A DNA stretch of 5,280 nt from Planctomycetia bacterium (GTDB lineage: Bacteria; Planctomycetota; Planctomycetia; Pirellulales; UBA1268): NCBI GenBank assembly GCA_010027105.1, contig RGVT01000194.1, forward strand, positions 1 through 5,280, given 5' to 3'. Positions 1-5,280 of the stretch are shown piece after piece (within the stretch, counting starts at the first letter, position 1; the number at the start of each line of letters is the position of its first letter). A program made the position numbers and the translations under genes. The notes beneath the pieces are model-generated. The model was given only the letters and a program-made list of their open reading frames with translations. It was not told the DNA's origin and did no database searches.

Positions 1-151
1 GATGCTGCCACACAATTTTTCGTCGGCCCGCGCCCGCGCGGAGCTCGGCTACTCGTTCCGCCCGTTCGAGACGACCGCGGCCGACGCCTGGAACTGGTTC
101 GTGGACCACGGCTACGCCCCGGCGGGCGGCCGCACGGTGCTCGTCCGCTAG
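1..151 (+). CDS. C-terminal end of probable NAD-dependent sugar epimerase/dehydratase (partial)
   Basis: The window opens inside a gene whose reading frame runs from base 2 to a TAG at 149-151, giving the last 49 residues. The fragment contains NFSSARARAELGYSFRPFE and, further on, WNWFVDHGYAP. Extended short-chain dehydrogenases (dihydroflavonol-reductase-like, UDP-sugar epimerases, the hopanoid-associated HpnA group) typically end this way: a S-x-A-(K/R)-A-x-x-E-L-G-Y segment that packs beside the substrate site, then a W-F-x-x-x-G-Y helix. These enzymes act in the cytoplasm on nucleotide sugars or similar substrates; the substrate cannot be read from this piece. The NAD-binding glycine motif and catalytic YxxxK lie upstream of the window. 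The ATG at base 2 is internal, not a start. The response regulator begins 9 bases after the stop on the same strand, so the two may be cotranscribed. Family assignment is moderately sure; a different product is possible. Confidence 0.6.
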   Translation, partial: MLPHNFSSARARAELGYSFRPFETTAADAWNWFVDHGYAPAGGRTVLVR

Positions 152-160
152 GCCCGCGCC

Positions 161-880
161 ATGCCCCGCATCCTCGTCGTCGAGGACGAAGAGCACCTCG
201 CGATCGGCATCAAGTTCAACCTCGAGGCCGAGGGCTTCGCGGTGGTGACCGCCGGGGACGGCCAGACCGCCCTCGAACTCCTCGCCTCCGCCGACCCGCC
301 GATCGATCTCGTGGTGCTCGATCTCATGCTCCCGGGGATGAGCGGCTACGCCGTCTGCGAGGCGATCCGCAGCCGGGGGAGCGACGTGCCGATCGTGATG
401 CTCACCGCCCGCACGCTGGTGGAGGACCGGATCCGCGGCTTCGACGCCGGCACCGACGTCTACCTGCAGAAGCCGTTCGACCTCGAGGAATTGATCTCGA
501 TCGTGAGGAACCTCCTCGCCCGGCGCGGCCGCGCGGCACGGCCGCCGGCGCCGGCGGAAGCCGGCGGGTCGGCCCGGCCCACCATCTGCCGCTTCGGCCC
601 GGCCGAGGTCAACTTCGACACCTGGGAGGCCCGCTTCAAGGACCGGCCCGTGCGGCTCACGAACCTGGAGATGAAACTGCTGCGCTATCTCGTCGAGCAC
701 GAGGGGCTGGTGGTGTCGCGCGAGGAGCTGCTCACGAACGTCTGGGGCCTGACCCGCGCCCCCGCCACGCGCACGATCGACACGTTCATGTTCAACCTGC
801 GGAAATCCTTCGAGGAAGACCCCTCGAAGCCGGTCCACCTCCTCTCCGTCCGCGGCACGGGTTACCGCTTCGTGCGGTGA
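161..880 (+). CDS. Response regulator transcription factor, OmpR/PhoB family
   Basis: This is a complete 239-residue two-component response regulator, of normal length for the OmpR/PhoB class. Residues 1-120 form the receiver domain: acidic pocket E8-D9-E10, phosphoacceptor D54 in VVLDLMLPG, switch T82 in MLTAR and conserved K104 in QKPF. Residues about 139-239 form the winged-helix DNA-binding domain, with LTNLEMKLLRYL, the recognition-helix region RTIDTFMFNLRKSFEED and the C-terminal wing VRGTGYRFVR. An Ala/Pro/Gly-rich linker (about 121-138) joins them. The segment usually reading GADDYL is GTDVYL here, a mild departure. Phosphorylation of D54 should promote dimerisation and promoter binding; the target genes are unknown. 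The ATG at 161 fits the family N-terminus (MPRILVVEDE); no strong ribosome site precedes it, so coupling to the upstream gene is plausible. A likely partner is the histidine kinase at 3756-4728 on the other strand; that pairing is inference. Confidence 0.95.
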   Translation: MPRILVVEDEEHLAIGIKFNLEAEGFAVVTAGDGQTALELLASADPPIDLVVLDLMLPGMSGYAVCEAIRSRGSDVPIVMLTARTLVEDRIRGFDAGTDVYLQKPFDLEELISIVRNLLARRGRAARPPAPAEAGGSARPTICRFGPAEVNFDTWEARFKDRPVRLTNLEMKLLRYLVEHEGLVVSREELLTNVWGLTRAPATRTIDTFMFNLRKSFEEDPSKPVHLLSVRGTGYRFVR

Positions 881-905
881 CATGTGGGACAGGCTTCAGC
901 CTGTC
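881..905. repeat. Palindromic repeat copy 1, filling the gap between convergent genes
   Basis: This 25-bp element reads CATGTGG followed by the palindrome GACAGGCT-TC-AGCCTGTC (888-905): two perfect 8-bp arms around 2 bases, or a 7-bp stem with a TTCA loop. It matches the copies at 1952-1982 and 1987-2017 in opposite orientation at 24 of 25 positions. It occupies exactly the space between the response-regulator stop (878-880) and the trpC stop (906-908). A hairpin between convergent genes may act as a bidirectional terminator, but no T-tract is present. It could equally be an interspersed REP-like element. Confidence 0.85.
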
Positions 906-1688
906 TCATCGGCCGAGCAGCGTCGCGGCGGCCGTTCCCGGGTCGGGCTGCGTGAGCAGCGACTCGCCCACGAGCATCGCGCCGATGCCCGCGGCCTCGA
1001 GCCGCTCGACGTCGGCCCGGGTCCTGATGCCGCTCTCGGCGACGAGCACGACATCTTCCGGCACCCGCTCGCGGAGCCGGAGCACGTGGTCGAGGTCGGT
1101 GGTCATCGTCCTCAGATCGCGATTGTTGACGCCCACGAGCGTCGCACCCGCATCGAGCACCCGCGGCAGGTTCTCCGCGTCGTGCAGTTCGACGAGCGGC
1201 GTCATGCCGAGGTCGAGGATCTCGCGGTACAGCCCGCGCAGGTGGCAGTCGTCGAGGCACTCGGCGATGAGGAGCACGGCATCGGCACCGTGGGCCCGCG
1301 CCTCGAGCACCTGGTAGCGGTCGACGACGAACTCCTTCCGCAGCACCGGCAGCGGCACGGCGACCCGCGCGCTTTCAAGGTCGACGAGGCTGCCGCCGAA
1401 GTCCCAGGCGTCGGTGAGCACCGAGAGCGCCGCGGCTCCGGCCGCCGCGTAGCCCCGCGCCACCTCCTCGACCGTGGCCCCCGGCCGGATCTCACCGGCC
1501 GACGGGCTCTTCCGCTTGAACTCGGCGATCAGCTTGATCGGCCCGGGCCCCGACACGGCCGCGTAAAAGTCCTGCACCTTCGGCGCCGTCGCGAGCCTCC
1601 CCTCGAGCGCCGCCGTCGGCACCCGCTCCCGCGCGATCGCCACTTCCCTCCGCTTCCGCGCGACGATTGTTTCGAGGATCGATTGCAT
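906..1688 (-). CDS. trpC: Indole-3-glycerol phosphate synthase
   Basis: This gene encodes a 260-residue, single-domain IGPS, the cytoplasmic TIM-barrel enzyme that closes and decarboxylates CdRP (carboxyphenylamino-deoxyribulose phosphate) to indole-3-glycerol phosphate in tryptophan synthesis. Family signatures are intact: AEFKRKSPSAG with E56 and K58, LRKEFVVD with catalytic lysine K118, IAECL with E143, PLVELHD with catalytic glutamate E167, GVNNRDL with N188, AESGI (E218-S219-G220) and the phosphate-binding LVGESL near the C-terminus. There is no fused TrpF domain. The start at 1688 (MQSILETIVARKRREV) fits the usual IGPS N-terminus. The same frame stays open upstream, but that sequence has no IGPS similarity. 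No Shine-Dalgarno sequence is seen; a TGC-TATAAC extended -10 ends six bases before the ATG, suggesting a leaderless mRNA. No other trp genes are adjacent, so the tryptophan genes are probably dispersed in this genome. Confidence 0.97.
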   Translation of the reverse strand: MQSILETIVARKRREVAIARERVPTAALEGRLATAPKVQDFYAAVSGPGPIKLIAEFKRKSPSAGEIRPGATVEEVARGYAAAGAAALSVLTDAWDFGGSLVDLESARVAVPLPVLRKEFVVDRYQVLEARAHGADAVLLIAECLDDCHLRGLYREILDLGMTPLVELHDAENLPRVLDAGATLVGVNNRDLRTMTTDLDHVLRLRERVPEDVVLVAESGIRTRADVERLEAAGIGAMLVGESLLTQPDPGTAAATLLGR

Positions 1689-1703
1689 GGGAGGGTTATA
1701 GCA
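1686..1703 (-). promoter_or_regulatory. Candidate extended -10 / leaderless promoter of trpC
   Basis: Reading the minus strand, TGC-TATAAC is followed by six bases (CCTCCC) and then the trpC ATG. The hexamer (1700-1695) matches TATAAT at 5 of 6 positions and carries the TGN extension. This spacing would put the transcription start at or next to the A of the ATG. No convincing -35 hexamer and no ribosome-binding site are visible. The purH start has the same arrangement. Confidence 0.5.
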
Positions 1704-1722
1704 AGGGCCCGGGCCTCCCGTC

Positions 1723-1749
1723 GGACAGTCTCCAGCCAGCAGTCCTACA
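1723..1749. repeat. Probable decayed relative of the palindromic repeat
   Basis: Bases 1723-1737 match GGACAGGCTTCAGCC of the intact copies at 13 of 15 positions, and 1742-1749 is GTCCTACA, identical to the outer part of the copies at 1952-1982 and 1987-2017. The inner arm symmetry is lost, so no strong hairpin forms. It sits directly upstream of the trpC promoter candidate. The resemblance is visible, but chance similarity in a short sequence is possible. Confidence 0.35.
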
Positions 1750-1750
1750 G

Positions 1751-1785
1751 TTGGGGAGGCTTTGGGCTCCCCGATGCCTCCCCAA
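1751..1785. repeat. 10-bp perfect inverted repeat upstream of trpC
   Basis: TTGGGGAGGC (1751-1760) and GCCTCCCCAA (1776-1785) are perfect reverse complements separated by 15 bases. The inner sequence repeats a GGGCTCCCC theme. It lies about 65-100 bases upstream of the trpC start and could be a dyad operator, an RNA hairpin or the end of a small repeated element. No T-tract follows in either direction, so it is a poor intrinsic terminator. Confidence 0.6.
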
Positions 1786-1951
1786 ATCGTAGGCGGTGAG
1801 AACTTTCGGCGGAGTCGGTCGGTGGGCACGCGCAGACGAAGGGAGTCGTTGAGGACCATCGGCGTCTGATCAAAACCCACGAGTCCTGTACTCTCAACAC
1901 GACCGTAGTCGAGCATGCCTACCGCCGGCTCCGAATGCGGGTGATTATCAA
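1786..1951. other. Lower-GC non-coding stretch between trpC and purH
   Basis: This is the middle of a 368-bp gene-free gap (1689-2056). A hand count over 1801-1960 gives about 59% GC, clearly below the flanking genes, whose third positions are nearly all G or C. The minus strand stays open in the trpC frame across it, but codon third positions look unlike the neighbours and I recognise no protein family. No tRNA, riboswitch or trp leader peptide with adjacent Trp codons is apparent. It may be a dispersed repeat, a gene remnant or a small-RNA locus. Confidence 0.5.
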
Positions 1952-1982
1952 AGGCATGACAGGCTGAAGCCTGTCCTACATG
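1952..1982. repeat. Palindromic repeat copy 2 (first of a tandem pair)
   Basis: This 31-bp unit begins AGGCATGACAGGCTGAAGCC and ends CCTACATG. Its core 1958-1975 is GACAGGCT-GA-AGCCTGTC, a hairpin with 8-bp arms. It is identical over all 31 bases to the unit at 1987-2017, with a 35-bp period and a 4-bp spacer (1983-1986). Its orientation, judged from the flanks, is opposite to the copy at 881-905. Confidence 0.9.
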
Positions 1983-1986
1983 GGCT

Positions 1987-2017
1987 AGGCATGACAGGCT
2001 GAAGCCTGTCCTACATG
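1987..2017. repeat. Palindromic repeat copy 3 (second of a tandem pair)
   Basis: This is an exact second copy of the 31-bp unit at 1952-1982; its palindromic core is 1993-2010. It ends about 40 bases beyond the purH stop codon, so on the minus strand the paired hairpins could end or stabilise purH transcripts. No T-tract follows. Two copies do not make a CRISPR array: the spacer is only 4 bases. Confidence 0.9.
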
Positions 2018-2056
2018 ACGGTCTGGGGGGCCCGAAGCCGGCGCGCTCCACGCCAC

Positions 2057-3697
<1,641 letters not shown>

Positions 3698-3700
<3 letters not shown>

Positions 3701-3715
3701 GCGGCGATTAGACCA
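3698..3715 (-). promoter_or_regulatory. Candidate extended -10 / leaderless promoter of purH
   Basis: Reading the minus strand, TGG-TCTAAT is followed by six bases (CGCCGC) and then the purH ATG. The hexamer (3712-3707) matches TATAAT at 5 of 6 positions with the TGN extension, placing the start of transcription at about the A of the ATG. No ribosome-binding site or clear -35 is present. The layout is the same as in front of trpC, which supports both calls. Confidence 0.5.
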
Positions 3716-3729
3716 GCCCGACGCGGGTG

Positions 3730-3752
3730 AAAAAGGGGCGGGCTCCGCGCCC
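3730..3752 (-). terminator. Candidate intrinsic terminator after the histidine kinase
   Basis: On the minus strand, just past the kinase stop (3758-3756), GGGCG and CGCCC form a 5-bp GC-only stem (3752-3748 with 3740-3736) around a 7-base loop, followed by one C and five T residues (3734-3730). This has the form of a short rho-independent terminator. It precedes the purH promoter candidate, which suggests that purH is transcribed separately from the kinase. The stem is short, so the call is moderate. Confidence 0.5.
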
Positions 3753-3755
3753 GTT

Positions 3756-4728
3756 TCAGGCGGCGGGCAATTCGACCTCGAAGACCGTGCCCGGCGGGGG
3801 CGTGCGTTCGCGCACACCCACCGTGCCGCGCATCTGCCGGACGAGCGCCTTGACGAGAAACAGCCCGAGACCCGTGCCGGGAGTCGATCGCTCGAGCTCG
3901 CTGCCGAGCCGCACGAACCGCCGGAACACCTGCCCCCGCTTCGAGACCGGAATTCCCGGGCCGTTGTCGGCCACGCGCACGACGACGCGGCCGGGGGCCG
4001 CCGCGGCGGCCGTCACCTCGACCCTGGGCTCCGGCAGCGAATACTTCACGGCGTTGTCCACGATGTTGCGGAACAGGATTTCGAGGTCCGCCTCGCGCCC
4101 GCGCACCGCCAGGCCTTCCCCGGCGGGGACCGTGAGCCTGACGCTCGCGGGTGACACGCCGTGCCGCCGGATCGCCGTGCCGCACGCCCGCTCGAGCACC
4201 GGCACCAGCCCGCCGCTGCTGCAACGTCCTGGCGGCGTCGAGAAGGTGGTCGATGAGCGTGTCGAGCCGCTCCACGTCCTGGAGCATGAATCGGTGGAAA
4301 TCGGCCTGCTGCTCGGGGGGCACGGGGCGACGGGTGAGCGTCTGCAGGTAGAGCTTGAGCGAGGCCAGCGGGCTCTTGAGCTCGTGCGTGACGCTGTCGA
4401 TGAAGTTGCTCTGCCGCTGCGAGAGGGCGATCGCCTTCACTGTGAGCGCGAGGTAGACGATCACCCCGACGAGCACCAGCACGAGCAGGGCCACGCCGAC
4501 GCCGAGCACCGCCCAGTAGAAGGCGGCGTTCTTCGAGCCGAGCGCGGCGGCGATGCTGACGAGCACCCAGCCCACGCCGAGCGCGATGATCGAGCCGATC
4601 AGTACGACGCCGAGCAGGATCGGCCAGCCGAGCGAACGCCGTGGTTCCAAGGGGCTGTTCTCCGTGGGCGGAGGGACGCTGCCCCCGTATGCTACCCCGG
4701 GTCGGCTCCGGGCCACCGCGCTCCACAT
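3756..4728 (-). pseudogene. Membrane sensor histidine kinase, interrupted by a frameshift
   Basis: Two reading frames together make one histidine kinase. The 5' frame gives a polar N-terminus, two membrane segments (about residues 36-60 and 70-95) with only a short loop between, then the dimerisation/phosphoacceptor helix FIDSVTHELKSPLASLKLYL with H115, and a second helix ending LIDHLLDAAR. From about 4206-4230 homology moves to the neighbouring frame (codons one base later), which supplies the ATP-binding domain: N-box FRNIVDNAVKYS, G1 box VADNGPGI, F-box VFRRFVR and G2 box GTGLGLFLVKALV, ending VELPAA at TGA 3758-3756. Net change is one extra base or two missing (mod 3). As written, no single polypeptide has both catalytic halves, so the gene is broken or the base call is wrong. 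Start: ATG 4728 follows a purine-rich GGGGGAAGGG; TTG at 4650, nine bases after GGAG, is a real alternative and matches where conserved-looking sequence begins. It may pair with the response regulator at 161-880. Confidence 0.85.
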
Positions 4729-4758
4729 CCATCCCTTCCCCCAAGGCCCGCTGCGACG
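4651..4758. promoter_or_regulatory. Divergent promoter region between kinase and the unknown gene
   Basis: The kinase (minus) and the 165-residue gene (plus) diverge here. If the kinase starts at ATG 4728, only 30 bases separate the two starts; if it starts at TTG 4650, the gap is 108 bases. The dyad-like GTATGCTAC (4687-4695) offers weak -10-like hexamers on each strand (4 of 6 matches). No clear -35 or operator is visible. Some promoter function is expected from the layout, but its position is not resolved. Confidence 0.3.
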
Positions 4759-5256
4759 ATGCCCCGCCCCGCCCCGCCGCCGTCGCTCACCGTGGGCGGC
4801 ACGACGATCCGCTTCACGTGGCACCACGACCGCTGGGCGCACGAGATCGCGTTCGCCGACGGCTCGTCATGGCGTTCGGTCGAGGCGGCCGAAGCCGACG
4901 GCGACCCGCGCTGGCCCGCCTCGCCGGTGCTCGTCGAACTCTCGCGGCTCGACGGGCCGGACGGGCCGGCGCTGCTCGCAGTCGGCCGCGCCGGCAGGTC
5001 GCATTTCTCCGCGAGCGTCACCGGCGACCCCTCCCGCGCCGACGCGCTGCGGATCGACGTCGCCTGCCGGGTGCACGAGCCTCCCGGCTGGCTCGGCTCC
5101 ACCTACCGCAGCCCCGGCGGGATCCTGCGCATCGCGGCGCCCGGGCCGCCGGCGCACGTGCCGGAGACGGTGCGCTGGGGCTACTCCCTGGGCCCGGCAG
5201 GGCTCGTGCCGCCGGCGGAATCGACAAAGGCCCGCCTCCCGCCCCCGGCCGGCTGA
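4759..5256 (+). CDS. Conserved-looking hypothetical protein, 165 aa
   Basis: A complete ORF runs from ATG 4759 to TGA 5254-5256, encoding 165 residues. Its codons have almost exclusively G or C at third positions, like the established genes nearby, and opposite-strand ORFs here look like shadows, so I take it as real. I do not recognise the family. There is no signal peptide and no membrane segment. After a Pro-rich start, alternating stretches such as TIRFTWHHDRWAHEIAFADG, then PVLVELSRLD and SHFSASVTGD, suggest a small beta-rich cytoplasmic domain. Several Trp residues and the patch HEPPGWLGSTYR could be a conserved surface. The last 20 or so residues are Pro/Ala-rich and probably disordered. 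Only a weak AAGG at 4743-4746 precedes the start. It is transcribed away from the histidine kinase; a shared promoter region is possible, but no functional link is shown. Confidence 0.75.
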   Translation: MPRPAPPPSLTVGGTTIRFTWHHDRWAHEIAFADGSSWRSVEAAEADGDPRWPASPVLVELSRLDGPDGPALLAVGRAGRSHFSASVTGDPSRADALRIDVACRVHEPPGWLGSTYRSPGGILRIAAPGPPAHVPETVRWGYSLGPAGLVPPAESTKARLPPPAG

Positions 5257-5280
5257 CCGCATCTTGCGATCGCGCGGCCG

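Noticed and set aside
1689..1951. trp attenuator leader peptide, T-box or riboswitch upstream of trpC
   Set aside because: No short ORF with adjacent Trp codons, no T-box motif and no terminator/antiterminator pair with a T-tract is visible, and the promoter candidate abuts the ATG.
1952..2017. CRISPR-like pair of direct repeats
   Set aside because: There are only two units with a 4-bp spacer, the repeats are strongly palindromic, and a third copy is dispersed at 881-905. There are no cas genes.
2018..2056. Terminator after purH in the GC-rich GGGCCC-containing segment
   Set aside because: The possible stems are short and overlapping, and no T-tract follows on the minus strand.
3701..3817. 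Upstream ATG giving purH 39 more residues
   Set aside because: It would overlap the end of the kinase gene and the terminator-like hairpin, and the added residues are low-complexity with no PurH similarity. ATG 3700 already yields a full-length enzyme.
4201..4240. Programmed ribosomal frameshift in the kinase
   Set aside because: There is no slippery heptamer, no RF2-like stop context and no nearby stop in the first frame. Mutation or sequence error is simpler.

Overview
The window is high-GC DNA (coding third positions are mostly G or C) with short, gene-dense spacing. It most resembles a planctomycete of the Pirellulales type. That assignment is inference: it rests on base composition, the look of the proteins, weak or absent Shine-Dalgarno sequences, and small dispersed palindromes built around GACAGGCT-TC-AGCCTGTC. 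No marker gene fixes the taxonomy.

Layout, left to right: the last 49 codons of a probable NAD-dependent sugar epimerase/dehydratase (+), then, after 9 bases, a complete OmpR/PhoB-type response regulator (+, 161-880). A 25-bp palindromic repeat exactly fills the gap to the convergent trpC (-, 906-1688). A 368-bp non-coding, lower-GC stretch (1689-2056) follows; it holds two identical 31-bp repeats, a decayed relative of them and a 10-bp inverted repeat. Next come purH (-, 2057-3700) and a membrane sensor histidine kinase (-, about 3756-4728) whose kinase core is split by a frameshift near 4206-4230. Last is a divergent 165-residue protein of unknown function (+, 4759-5256).

Functionally this is a housekeeping neighbourhood: one enzyme of tryptophan synthesis, the bifunctional enzyme for the last two steps of IMP synthesis, and the two halves of a plausible two-component system on either side of them. 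trpC and purH are not in recognisable trp or pur operons. Each carries a TGN-extended -10 hexamer placed exactly six bases before its ATG, which predicts its own leaderless transcript. A terminator-like hairpin separates the kinase from purH.

I see no clear novel defence, mobile or biosynthetic system. The points most worth a second look are the shared leaderless-promoter geometry of trpC and purH, the palindromic repeat family flanking trpC, the frameshifted kinase and the odd low-GC spacer.
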